From assembly GCA_030789695.1 (NCBI GenBank), contig CM061142.1, positions 601,905,659 to 601,969,658 of the forward strand: a stretch of DNA of 64,000 nucleotides, written 5' to 3'. Position 1 is the first letter of the stretch, and each line of letters opens with the position of its first letter. The notes beneath the pieces are model-generated. The model did no database searches and had not been told where the DNA came from. It saw only the letters and a program-made list of their open reading frames with translations. Source of the stretch: Scilla litardierei (lineage: Eukaryota > Streptophyta > Magnoliopsida > Asparagales > Asparagaceae). Positions 1 through 10,760 of this stretch are shown piece by piece. The translations under genes were made by a program, and so were the position numbers.

Positions 1-1514
1 AAGTGAGACAAAAGATAAATCTCAGAATATCCATAATAATAAATTCCAACATCGCAGAAAAGCCACCAGGCTAAAAGAAAAGAGTCTAAAAGAGGCCCCA
101 GCATGGCCAACAAAAGTACAAAGTACGAAAACAAAGTAATGGTGCTACGCACCGACAACTAACAACAACCTAAGCAAAAGCAACTCCAAATCAGTCTCTA
201 AGACTGGTCTCCGGTGTCCACCAACTCATCGTCAAAAGTAGGCTCTGGCTCAGCGTCAGCAAACACCACGTCCTCAGCTACGATCTCTGGCTCAGGGTCT
301 AACATGTGACACCCAAAAGAGCAAAGGGCACATGTCAGCAAGTCTACAAGAGACTTGTGCAAGGAAACTGAAAGTAGGTAAAGCAACCTAGTTGTTCTAG
401 CATGAATGCAATGACATGGCAGTTAAAGTATGTGTGCAACAAGTAAAGTAAAGTAAAGTACGAGAATGGATTGGATGTCAAGTTTTACAAGAAACACTCA
501 CTAGTAAAGACAAGTAAAGTAAGCACGTCGTGCACAGAGATTACGCCTTTTGGCTAGAGTGGCTGCGCGGGCCAACTTCTAAGCTCAAGTGATCGCTTAT
601 CCCTACCCCTCCATGTGTATATGGACTGGCGCCCATCTTCTGGATCACGAGCCAGGAAGTGTTTTATCATGATGGCATAGGGGTGCACCTAGCCGGACAA
701 GGGAGTACAAGTATAAGTATTGTAGCGTGTGCTACGGATGCAACAATTAACTTGGATAACATGTAAGATGCAATGCATGACGGTTAAAAGTGCGTACAGA
801 TAAGGAAATTAAACGTGACAGATATCAATGCATGCATGACATGGCAGGGTGACGGATTTAGCTTTGTTGTCAAGCTAGATCCTAAAATTGCGTCTAGACA
901 GCTATCATTTCACTGTCTAGTCTCTTTTACGCTAAAAATAAGGAAGTGGCCTAAAAACATGGCCCTACACAAGAGTTGGCAAGTTTCACTTGCCTGCAAG
1001 TACAACGTCTGAGAACACCGTCCAACGAGTCCAAAGTCACAATATTCTACGTGCACAAGTCCACCGGCCTACATCCGTTTTATTATTCTTGATTAGTGAA
1101 TTCTAAAACATTTAAAATACTTTAAAAACATTGATTTTAGTCTTGATTAACATGCAATAGGTTGGGGGTCCTAGGGGTGCAAAGCGTTACCTCAACACGA
1201 CGCGAAAGCTACACTGGCGTCGGGTAGCGACGCCAGGGGTTGGAATAAAAGATTGCGCTCCAAGTCCAGATTCCAAAATAGATTCCTCGCTGGAAAGATC
1301 AGAGCAGCAACCGGAGCAACGGATCCAGATTCCAAAGCTAGCACGTGCGACGACGGGCTACGACGTGTCGCAACGTCGTAAACGGCAAATCGTCGGAGAG
1401 AAAGCTCCTAGGTGGGGCCCATAGTAGTCCTAGGGACCAATGGGGGACCCACAATATCTCTGGAGAACTTGGGGGGCCCACAGTGGCAAGCGGTGCGACG
1501 GATGCGGGGTTGCG

Positions 1515-1945
1515 ACGATTGACTCTCGGTCGGACACAGCCGGTGCGGGGGAACGGCTCGGTCAGACACTGCAGACGGCCGTGCACGCAGCGGGGTGCGA
1601 TGCGGGGGTCGGTGCTCTCGGTCGGTGCGGAGCAAGCCGTCGGTCGGGCGCTGCGGATGCGGGGGTTCGGGCGCTGCAATGTTGCAACCGTTGCAACGTT
1701 GTGGAGTGCGGGCGTGAGCGGGCGGGCGCCTCGGTCAGGCACGGTGCGGAGCGGGCGACAGGAGCGGGGCGATGCGGGGTGCGGAGCGAGCGCTGAGCGG
1801 GCGGGGTCTCTCGGTCTGACCGAGAGATCCTCTCGGTCGGACATGGAGATGCGAGCGGGCGGTTGCAGTGGGTGCGGACGGAGCTTGGTGCGGGCGGGGG
1901 CTTCGGTCGGTGCGGGGAAAATGGGGCTGTTTCCTCGGTCGGTGC
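1515..1945. repeat. CTCGGTCGG-rich clustered motif
   Basis: At least seven copies of CTCGGTC(G/A)G occur here. One perfect inverted repeat with 10-bp arms (TCTCTCGGTC and its complement around one central base) lies at 1807-1827. The word resembles that of the E-family LTRs although this LTR belongs to a different lineage. Confidence 0.6.
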
Positions 1946-2050
1946 GGGTGACGGCTAAACGGGGTTGCGACGATTCGTCGCAAGTGTGAATTTGGGTTTT
2001 GGAAGCGGCTAGGGTAATTTTCTTGCGAAAATAGGTCTTCCTAGGGGTTG

Positions 2051-2060
2051 TTTATATAGT
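2051..2060 (-). promoter_or_regulatory. Probable LTR TATA box
   Basis: The minus strand reads ACTATATAAA, a strong plant TATA box, placed just upstream of the GC-rich leader of this LTR. Confidence 0.5.
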
Positions 2061-2644
2061 GTAGAGGGGTTGACTTGGTCTAGGGCTAATCCTAATGGGA
2101 TTAGGAGTTTAAAATAATTTAAAATTCAAATCTCTCTTTCCTAATCACATAGGGATTGGGTGCGGCCAAGATAGGGGCTAAGATTTGGCTCAAAAATTGT
2201 TTAAACGTTTTAAACTTAATTAAATTTTATTTGGCCGAAAATAATTTAAAACGTAGCTATTAAAAATATTTAAAGCTTTGTAAAAAATGTAAAAGTGGTT
2301 AAACAAACTCCAAAAATTATAAAATAAATATCGGGGTGATCGTGGTGATGAAAGAAAGCTAACTAAGAAGATGGGTCTCGATTTCGACGTCGGACGACGA
2401 AACTAAAAATAGGAACGTCTCCCGTCAAAAGTGAAAATCGCAACGTCTCATCGAATAAGATTAAATTGTGGGAAAACGACTCGAGAAATGTCGTTCCAAA
2501 TTAGTGCCACTATTTAATACTCTCAGAGACGTTCACAACGACATATCACACCAAAGTGTTCACAAACAAATAAAGTCTAAAATAAACACGTGCACGGCCA
2601 AAAGCACGTGCACGAACAAAGTACAACGAAAACAGACCGTTACA

Positions 2645-2937
2645 AAAGTAACTACGTACAAGCAGACCAGAGCGAAAAGTAAAGTAACTGTACACAACTG
2701 AGTGGTAAAAGTAAACACCACTGGAAGGAGAGAACAACTGTACGTGGAAGTGCAAGTGTAATAGGCTACTGCTGTAGCTAAAAGTACGACAAGTAAAGTA
2801 CGATGACTGTACAAATGTAGTAGGTAAAGTGCAAGTACTGCAAAGAAGTGATCGTGCAAGCTACACTAGAACTACGTGACTCAAGTCGGAGGGTACAATA
2901 TGTGACCATTGAGTTCATCTCATGCATGGGTGCATGA
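2645..2937. other. Non-coding flank, nothing recognised
   Basis: This A-rich stretch has recurring AAGTAAAGTACG-like words and no ORF. It separates the chromovirus-type LTR from the Athila LTR starting at 2938. Confidence 0.4.
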
Positions 2938-3250
2938 TGTGTCAATATTTTCCACTATTTTCATATCATCATTCCATTTCATTCCATGTCATTTTCACAT
3001 CCAAATCCCACATTTTACTACGATATCGCATTTCTGACGTTATATTAGAGTTTCGTAGTGTTTTATGAGTTTTCATGGATTTTTGAGTGATTTGGGACCC
3101 TACTTAGGTATGGACACATCCGACATGCCTGTGAGCTCATTGGTGGAGCCCTGTAGGAGTTTGCCATACTTTTGGAGCCATTGGAGGAGAAGAGAGAGAG
3201 CAGGAGGAGAGAGAGGAGCTTCAGCTGCTCTTGGAATTTATTTCCCAGAC

Positions 3251-3589
3251 TGCTCGGTCGAGCAGTACAGATGCTCGGACCGAGCAGATTCAAATGAGAA
3301 AAAGTAGCTGATACAGGGATCACTCGGACCGAGCACTTCATCTGCTCAGTCGAGTAGCGTCGATTTTCAAAGCTGAAGCAACTCTAGCGCACGGCCCGAG
3401 CAGATCTTTAGTGACCGAGTCAGCCTCTGCTCGGACCGAGCTGAGCTGACTCGGCCTGTGCAGGCAGAGTGAGGATTTTGAATATTTTCGATTCCCTGTC
3501 AAGCTCGATCGATCAGCACAGCTGCTCGGTCCGAGCAACCGAACGAGCAATGCACTGCTCGACCGAGCAGCCTACTCGGTCGACAGTGC
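3251..3589. repeat. Palindromic array, word CTCGGTCGAG
   Basis: Words such as GCTCGGTCGAGC, GCTCGGACCGAGC and GCTCGACCGAGC recur roughly ten times, often in closely spaced pairs able to form hairpins. The array ends about 250 bp upstream of the TATA box. Equivalent arrays are at 48323-48693 and 58294-58698. Confidence 0.8.
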
Positions 3590-3840
3590 CAAGTCCATTT
3601 TTGGAAGTATTTGCTGAAGCCGTTAGTTGCACGATTTTGGGGACTGAAGGCTGGGAGCTCGCGAGGGTGAAAGGGAGCGATTCACTTTGGAGTTTTCGAA
3701 TACTTAGAGAGCGGAGCTACGACGATTTCTTGTTGGATTTTTAGATTAATTTTTGTTGAAGATAAAGGATCGAAAATTATCGGATTCGTAATTTTGTTCT
3801 CTATCGTTCTTGCGCTTGGGAACCTGGAATTTTCCTTGGA

Positions 3841-3848
3841 TATATAAA
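3841..3848 (+). promoter_or_regulatory. LTR TATA box, element A
   Basis: TATATAAA lies downstream of the palindromic array. The corresponding positions are TATTTAAG at 48778 in the second LTR and TATATAAG at 58781 in the third. Confidence 0.55.
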
Positions 3849-4666
3849 TTGCAATTCTTGTCTATCTCCCGTTGTAAGTCTTCTATTTTTATTCTTTCGA
3901 TTGATATGATGTCTTCATCTCTAAAAATGATGTTTTTATTCGTGAATATTGCCATGTGTGAGTAGGTCTTTCTAAGGTTGATGGGTTAGCCCTAAGATCC
4001 TAGGGGGAAGACGTAGATCTAGTTCTCTACGTTGAATTAGGGATTTATGGAAGTATTTCGATCGATCATACCTAATCCCTAGATAACCCGTACTGAGATC
4101 ATGCCCACGTCTGTGGAATTGATGTGCTTAAGGGGTATCTTTGGGATTCAAATAGGGAAATCGGTGGATCCAATCAAGGCTCGTGACCATGCCCGGATCA
4201 CACTGTGAGGGGATCCATCGACGAACTATACCGCTACGTTGACGGCTACCGCCATTGCGTCAACGAGAGCTACCGAAATACCTCACAATTCTAACCCACG
4301 GGAGTGGTACGAATTGGGAGATTAATCCCCTAACCCTAATGCAACGTAAGGATTCTATTCCAACGTCGATCCCCGATGATCTTAGCGGTGAGCCCTAATG
4401 CCCTAGTCCTTTTTTAGTAAAACAACAACAACACCTCAATCAACTCTTTCAACCCGATAGCTATCTCACTTCAAGATTTAGAAGTAAACTGAGAACCCAT
4501 ATACACTATCATCGTCCCTGTGGGATTCCATATCATTTATACTACAACTTGACACCATTCGCTTGTGGATTGAGCCTGGAATTGAAACCTAGGGGCCATA
4601 CCATGCCTGGCGATCGTGACGCCGCCAGGTGGAATCTAGGTGTAGGTTTCGGATGTGTCAAGTTTT

Positions 4667-4684
4667 TGGCGCCGTTGCCGGGGA
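4667..4684 (+). promoter_or_regulatory. Primer-binding site, tRNA-Asp type
   Basis: TGGCGCCGTTGCCGGGGA is complementary to the 3' end of plant tRNA-Asp and is the usual PBS of Athila elements. It fixes the orientation of element A and the end of its 5' LTR. Confidence 0.9.
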
Positions 4685-5939
4685 CAGTAATAGTGTTTAT
4701 CTCAGTTTATTTTTATTTTGAGAAGCTCGCTAGCATTCTAACCATTTCTCACCTTACCACCCGCTTATTCTCTTTCTCTTTTTTGCCTTGCTACTAACAT
4801 CTCCCTCCAGCTAGCGATTATTTCCTGACTAATCAGGCATAATGGAGATGGTGATGCAAGTACAGTGGACATGTGAGTCTGACAGTGACTCAGATGAGTT
4901 CAGTTTCTCTCCTTATCACTTACATGGTCTTCAAGATTCGCGCATGGACGAATCCATGTTCGAATGCACAGCCATGGAACTGATTGATGCAGTTCGGTTT
5001 ATCGGCTCAGGGACCTATGTTGCAGGTCGCAAATCAGTAATTAGTTATGGATCATATAACGAACAAGGTTTCTGATGCAGGTACTATTGAGGGCGACATT
5101 TGCATAAGCTTCAAAGAGGACGTGATGCACCTCCAGACCACTGAAACCTTGCCTGTTGATGCAGGCTGGAGATAGACTCATCATTTGGAGCCGTTGAACG
5201 ATTCTCAGTTGTTGGGTAAAATAGAGAGCGTGGTAGCTGATGTATGGGCCCATGGCCCAGTGGAATTCCCTACAGATGACCCGGTTACACAATAGCTCTC
5301 AATCTTTATTGCAAATGCTTTCTATAATGCAGACGCCCTGGATGGTGTCCCCGTCGCTGATGGAATCTACGTGTGGTACGAGGGAGACACGCTATGCTTC
5401 TACATCGATAGCCTCCCACAGATTTCAGCATGTGAAGAATATGCCTATGAGGAGTACACAGATCCCTCACCATCGCGAAACTACCTTGACCAGGGAAGAA
5501 TTTCAAATTCTATGTTTGATAGTGGATATATACCTGAACACCGTGCCTTCGTTGACAGGTGCGCTAGAAAACGGAATCTACAGACGTCTGTCATGACGCA
5601 CCATCATCTCACTGCTCTTCATATGATCCCGCCAACGAAGAGTTTCCACCTTCTGAACCAGAAATTAAGGACGCATCTTTCTAACATGTGAGAGATGACG
5701 GGGGTACAGTGCCCCCTTAGGTAGAACTAAAATCCCTCCCTGCCAATTTGAAATATGCTTTCTTAGGTAAAATTCCACATACCTTGTTATTGTGAATGCG
5801 GCCCTCACCAAGCACCAGCTAGAGAGTCTCCTAAAAATCCTTAGATCCCACAGAAAAGTAATAGGTTACAACATCGCTGACCTGAAGGGTATCAGCGAGA
5901 CCATATGTACCAATAGGATTCATCTAGAGGATAAGAATG
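4685..5939 (+). pseudogene. Decayed Athila interior ending in RT N-terminus
   Basis: The interior is far too short for a full gag-protease region. Segments 4842-5075 and 5240-5691 are open but I cannot assign them. From about 5715 the translation matches the start of Athila reverse transcriptase: VELKSLPANLKYAFLG, then after a frameshift LTKHQLESLLKILRSHRK and YNIADLKGISETIC, ending HLEDKN. These correspond to the conserved family stretch around 'AIGWTIADIKGISPS.C'. The reading is cut at 5940 by the chromovirus LTR. Several stops and frameshifts make it non-functional. The rest of pol is not seen on the far side of the gap. Confidence 0.7.
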
Positions 5940-6750
5940 TGTCACGCCCCGCTTCCCAAAAGTACGGAGGCGGAGCGTGACTAAGGCCCTCTTAGGCCGG
6001 AGCTGAGAGCTCAGACCCAATAAGCGTCTGTGGTATTCCAAAACGAAGGAACAGGTCCCTGCAAGTTAGTACGGAACAATAAAAGTACTGAAAGGAAAGA
6101 GCATATCATTTTATTCCAAAACATTCATCCAAAGTACTGAGAGTCTTAAACGCCCGAAGGGCTACAACTGCAGAAAAGAAAACTACTGGTGCAAGCACCC
6201 AAACTAGACGGAAAAACAAAAGGTGCTACGCACCCAATCTAAACTGGAACAGAAACTCTGGAACAGCAATGAGAGGCCTCTAACTCTGGTCCTCCTCTGG
6301 GATGTACTCTGGATCAGTATCCTCCGGCTCCACGTCTGCTGACAAGTCCGCCTCGTCGACGTACTCTGGCTCAACACCTGACGTACAACACCAAAGACAG
6401 GAACTGTACGTCAGGTAAAGTATACAAGAAACTGTCAGACTCTACTGCAAGTGCACTGTATTATTAAACATCATTTTATTGGTTGATTAACATGCTAGGG
6501 TTATACTGAGCTGTAAAAGTAGTAACGCAGCAGGAAAGTAAAGCGAGACAGACAGTAGTCGTAGCGTGTGCTACCGACTACGGGACTATCCTAAAGGTGT
6601 CAGAACAAGACAGAAACAAGACACGACACAACTGACAGGACTAGTAAAACACGAAGGGTTCACGCCTTACGGTTCGAGGGGGATCAGACCCTCTCCCCGT
6701 GCGCACGCTCAACCCTACCCCAAAACCCCAGAACTCAGGACAGGAAGCAC

Positions 6751-7085
6751 AGAGATCACTTTCGCAAGGAAAGCACCTGAAACGCCCGTAGGCTTTTTGT
6801 AACACGGAGATCACTTCCGCAAGGGAAGCACCTGAAATGCCCGCAGGCTTTTTGTAACACGGAGATCACTTCCGCAAGGGAAGCACCTGAAACGCTCGCA
6901 GGCTTTTTGTAACACGGAGATCACTTCCGCAAGGGAAGCACCTGAAACGCCCGCAGGCTTTTTGTAACACGGAGATCACTTCCGCAAGGGAAGCACCTGA
7001 AACGCCTGCAGGCTTTTTGTACAACGGTCACGGGAATCACTCTCGCATGGAGAGCATCCGAAACGCCCAAAGGCTTTTTATGTAA
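6751..7085. repeat. 55-bp tandem repeat inside chromovirus LTR
   Basis: Five close copies start at about 6752, 6807, 6862, 6917 and 6972, and a degenerate sixth begins near 7030. Each contains GAGATCACTTCCGC, AGCACCTGAAA and GGCTTTTTGTA. The period is exactly 55 bp between the first five. Confidence 0.9.
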
Positions 7086-8222
7086 CAATGACATGACATG
7101 ACAAGTGTAGGAAGGGTTATTCTAGGGTGTCCACACGCACGCACACACATGGCAATCCTACGGTGTCAAAAGTTGTTGTTTGTCGAGCTTAGAATTCGTC
7201 GTCAAGTCTAAGTCGTCAAGGCGTCCCGGACGCTATCATTTCACGTCTGGTCCTACACACACACTCACAGTCTAACATTTCTAATAGTTCAAGACCAAGA
7301 CGCAGTTGAAAATGCAAGTGGGTGCACTTGCCTGCGGTGGCGAGTGTGTCGTCCGTCTGGAGCGTTTCGTCCAAGCGTCGTGCTCTCGGTAGTCCGTATG
7401 AAATAATGATACGGCGACGGTGTCAGGTCGTGATATTCATCAGACCTATTAGGGTTTGTTTCTAGGTTGATCGGGACTATCCTAGTAGTACAAAATTTGC
7501 ATTTTATTTTTTTTGGTTATTTAGCCTAATCGACGATCTATCCTATGTGTACAGTCAAGAAGTCCATTCGTCGATTTTCTAGGTTTTCTCAACGTTTTAA
7601 AAGAGCGGAAAGTAAATTTAACTGAGCGGCTGATTTTTAATTAGGTTTCAATTTTCTACTGCGTGGGTTTCTACGAGTTAGGGGACCAACCTGAAACGAT
7701 GATTGCGCGGAGATCTGTTGTCGGATCTGAATGGTGGAAGCTCCTCGACGTCAACGGTTTGATCTGGTTGCGGCAGCGAGGAAGTCGATGGTCAATGACG
7801 TCTACGGGCTCCGCAGGTGGTGGCGAGGATCTCGGCGTATTCCCGGGGTCAACGACGTCAGATCTGAGGCTCGTGACTCGTGAGAAGGAGAGGGGCTAAA
7901 GTGAGGGGGATCATGGAAGGGAGGAAAAAGTGGCGGCCTGGGGCTTGGCCGTGGGTTTTTGGATCTGGGGAGATGAGGAGGAAGATGGTGAACGGGAGAA
8001 GGAAGAAGAAGAAAGGGAGAAGAAAGGAGAGGAGAGGGGGAGATCTGCTCTTGGAGGGGCGAAGAGGGGGCGCGGCCTGAGGGAATGGCGGTGGAGACAG
8101 GAAGGAGAAAGGGAGGGGAAAACGGCGGCTAAAAAAATAGTGAGGAGGGAAGAGAAAAAGACTAGGGTTTAAATAAGAAAAACAAGCGGCGGCTGGGTCC
8201 AAACCTAGGGTTTCTGGGTAGA

Positions 8223-8905
8223 TTAGTCAGTCAGAGAAGAGTGGTTGACCGACTAGTTTGGGAACTAGTCGGTCGGTCGTCCAACTGTGACCGACTAAAA
8301 GACAAACAGAGAACAGGGTCAACACAGGGTAGACAGATTTAGTCGGTCTGTGAAGGCTCGTCAACCGACTAGTTTGGAAATTAGTCGGTCGGTGAATTTC
8401 ATTGACCGACTAAGGGTTAAATATGATAGACAATAAGTACTGAGAGTTAGTCGGTCTGAGAAGAAACCCTAACCGACTAGTTTCTCAACTAGTCGGTCGA
8501 TAGTCGTTCTTTGACCGACTAACGGTAAACAGTAACTTGGCTGTCAGAGAGAACTCAGAATTAGTCGGTCTGAGAAGAAGTGCTAACCGACTAGTTTCGC
8601 AACTAGTCGGTCGGTGGATGTGCTTAGACCGACTAAGTGTAAACAGTAACTCAGCTGAAATAATCAAGATGAACTAGTCAGTTCCTGAAGAGTTGTCGAC
8701 CGACTAGATTGCAATCTAGTCGGTTGGTTCCCCTTCTTGAACCAACTAAAATGCACGAATAGTCTCGAATTGAAGCGCGAAGCTTCGGGAAGATTCCTAT
8801 GGCTTCTAAGAGCAACCTAGCTCTAAGATATGGACGCTATGAAGCTCATCGTGAATGACTTACTCCAAGCTCATCGTTCTATGGAAAGGAACTAGAAGAC
8901 TATAA
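8223..8905 (-). mobile_element. Sirevirus-LTR-like segment inside chromovirus LTR
   Basis: The segment carries about five units of the TAGTCGGT...ACCGACTA palindromic cluster. It then continues with sequence clearly related to the SIRE1 LTR at 18060-18240, including GAAGC(G)TGAAGCTTCGGGAA, CCTAGCTCTAAGATATG and TAGAAGACTATAA. It is diverged from SIRE1 and lacks both sirevirus LTR ends. In the minus orientation it sits just upstream of the host LTR's TATA-like site. Confidence 0.65.
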
Positions 8906-9051
8906 GGAACTGAGCGAAAACGCTCAACCACAGAAACGGGAAAAACATACAAAGGTGAGAACAACCAACACATATATATAATAGATAAAAACCAGTCGTT
9001 ACATCCTACCCACCTTAAGAAAAAAATTCCGCCCTCAGAATTTCCTAACAC

Positions 9052-9166
9052 TCACGTGTCAGGGAACAAAAGTGGGTATCGCTCTCTCATCTCATCTTCT
9101 CTCTCCCAAGTGGACTCTCCAGGTGATCTGTGACGCCACATCACCCTCACAAGGTCGACTACCTTA
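9052..9166 (-). CDS. C-terminal end of chromovirus pol (chromodomain-like), partial
   Basis: The minus strand from the gap edge translates to about 38 residues ending in a TGA at 9052-9054. It contains VRVMWRH and STWEREDEMRERYPLLF, the typical end of chromovirus integrase/chromodomain tails in plants (family pattern V.W....EATWE.E..M...YP.LF). The chromodomain is thought to guide integration into heterochromatin. The upstream pol lies in or beyond the gap. The ORF stop is about 50 bp from the LTR, normal for this lineage. Confidence 0.7.
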
Positions 9167-9666
9167 NNNNNNNNNNNNNNNNNNNNNNNNNNNNNNNNNN
9201 NNNNNNNNNNNNNNNNNNNNNNNNNNNNNNNNNNNNNNNNNNNNNNNNNNNNNNNNNNNNNNNNNNNNNNNNNNNNNNNNNNNNNNNNNNNNNNNNNNNN
9301 NNNNNNNNNNNNNNNNNNNNNNNNNNNNNNNNNNNNNNNNNNNNNNNNNNNNNNNNNNNNNNNNNNNNNNNNNNNNNNNNNNNNNNNNNNNNNNNNNNNN
9401 NNNNNNNNNNNNNNNNNNNNNNNNNNNNNNNNNNNNNNNNNNNNNNNNNNNNNNNNNNNNNNNNNNNNNNNNNNNNNNNNNNNNNNNNNNNNNNNNNNNN
9501 NNNNNNNNNNNNNNNNNNNNNNNNNNNNNNNNNNNNNNNNNNNNNNNNNNNNNNNNNNNNNNNNNNNNNNNNNNNNNNNNNNNNNNNNNNNNNNNNNNNN
9601 NNNNNNNNNNNNNNNNNNNNNNNNNNNNNNNNNNNNNNNNNNNNNNNNNNNNNNNNNNNNNNNNNN
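9167..9666. other. Assembly gap, exactly 500 N
   Basis: The gap separates a minus-strand chromovirus pol end from a plus-strand Athila-type LTR, so the missing sequence should include most of a pol gene and another LTR. The round length marks a placeholder of unknown true size. Confidence 0.95.
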
Positions 9667-10760
9667 ATATGAAGATCTCGATCTCAGATTCCAACGACTT
9701 TTTATTTGTATTTTTTGAGATCTGTGCTAATTTCTATGAATTTTGAATGCGGAATACTATTCAAATGGAGAAAATACGAGGGAATACAGCCAAAATACAT
9801 TATATATACGACGCTGCTTCATATGCGCTGCCACATGGCAGCGATCTGCGTAATCCCGCTCGTATCAGACGGTAGCCAGTGACGCAGCGACGCGGCACTT
9901 ATATGGGCATTGGATTGTAATCCAACGGACGAGATTCATCCCCGAGTGCAAAGCAAAGCGGGGGCTTTCTCTGTACACGTGTCCGCTATCGGAGGCATCC
10001 TGCTCATATCGAGCGGATAAAACATGGGGTGACGGGGCCCTTTGCTGACGGTCGATGCATCATCCAATGGTCCAGGCGCAACCCGAGTTTGAGTCGGACT
10101 CAGCCATCAAGCGGGCGCAGATTTGCTTATAGGGACATGTGGTGCGCGCGTGAAATCCCGCTTCGATCGAACGGTCGAGAGACGAGGCGACTTGGGGTGC
10201 GGGTTTAATCACTATTGGAGCGGGTTTCGAACCCACTAACACCTCTAAGACCCGCAATCTCCTTATATAAGCGTATTTTAGGGGGTTGTTGTGTATTCGG
10301 GCGTATTTGGGGCTCTAGGATCCGTATTTTGACGTGAGATTTGGAGGCCCTGGAGACAGAGGCAGGAGCTATCATCTGAAGGAGATCTAGGGTCTATTTA
10401 AAGAGATTTTGTGATATTTTTCCTATCTTTAGCCTTGTATTTCACGTATTTGGCTTGTATTTGGAGTATTCTTCACATATTTTGAGTATTTGAACATGTA
10501 TTTGTCTATGAATATGTGTTATTTTCTCTCTATGTATGGCTAATCTCTATATATGTTGGTGTTGATGTAGTTATGGTGTTGTAATCATTGATTTTGATAT
10601 CTTTTCACCTATATTCACGTTATATTTCATTGATTTCTACATATATGGTATTTGGGTATGTTACACGGAGACATGGGCATGCTTGAATCGAATATGATCT
10701 TTGCGGTCTTATTCGTGATGCAATCCAAGAGGATGTATCGTGATCCGAGAGGGCACTTGT
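9667..10760 (+). mobile_element. Element D 5' LTR, left part
   Basis: It aligns by eye with 33918-34935 in the D 3' LTR, starting at ATATGAAGATCTCGATCTCA, with the same GC-rich middle and the same TATA box (TATATAA at 10264). The left end is lost in the gap. The right end is interrupted by element C. The last 40 bases before the insertion diverge from the 3' copy. Confidence 0.75.
9973..9984. promoter_or_regulatory. G-box in element D LTR
   Basis: GTACACGTGTCC holds an ACACGTGT core. The 3' LTR copy at 34199-34210 is the perfect 12-bp palindrome GGACACGTGTCC. G-box cores bind plant bZIP and bHLH factors; use here is inference. Confidence 0.5.

Larger units (their letters stand above)
1..2644 (-). 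mobile_element. Chromovirus-type Ty3/gypsy LTR, cut by window edge
   Basis: Read on the minus strand this stretch begins TGTAACGGTCTGTTTTC, very close to the start of the solo LTR at 49789. It shares short blocks with the LTR at 5940-9003, such as GTGCTACGCACC near 150 and GTAGCGTGTGCTAC near 722, in the same order and orientation. A TATA box lies on the minus strand at 2051-2060 and the GC-rich segment 1340-1990 lies downstream of it, as an LTR leader would. The overlapping open frames in that segment are GC-driven and I do not call them genes. The left end is outside the window and the right boundary is inferred only from the TGTAAC start. Confidence 0.5.
2938..4660 (+). mobile_element. Athila-type 5' LTR of element A (E family)
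   Basis: It starts TGTGTCAATA and ends GGATGTGTCA, six bases before a tRNA-Asp-type PBS, so it is a 5' LTR. The first 250 bases align by eye with the starts of the LTRs at 48030 and 57987, including the block GGATTTT(C/T)GAG and the blocks around 'GGACACATCCG'. Near its end is the Athila LTR tail 'CCTGTGGGAT...CTTGACACC'. A palindromic array lies at 3251-3589 and a TATA box at 3841. The five bases before it are CATGA; the matching right TSD is not in the window. Confidence 0.75.
5940..9003 (-). mobile_element. Chromovirus-type 3' LTR, minus strand
   Basis: Plus-strand ends are TGTCACGCCCC at 5940 and TCGTTACA at 9003, so on the minus strand the LTR runs TGTAACGACTGG...GGGGCGTGACA. Immediately upstream on the minus strand is the purine tract AAGGTGGGTAGGA and the end of a chromodomain-like pol ORF, so this is a 3' LTR. 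It interrupts element A; GAATG at 5935-5939 is the candidate left TSD. A TATA-like CTTATTTAAA lies on the minus strand at 8168-8177. Open frames inside, such as those near 7660-8200, look like leader sequence rather than genes. Confidence 0.75.

Noticed and set aside
1338..1989. Long overlapping open frames on both strands in the GC-rich part of the first LTR
   Set aside because: High GC content removes stops on all frames; no domain, and the segment lies in an LTR leader.
7663..8202. Open frames rich in Arg, Glu or Lys near the chromovirus TATA-like site
   Set aside because: Purine-rich low-complexity sequence gives long frames on both strands; no protein family match by eye.
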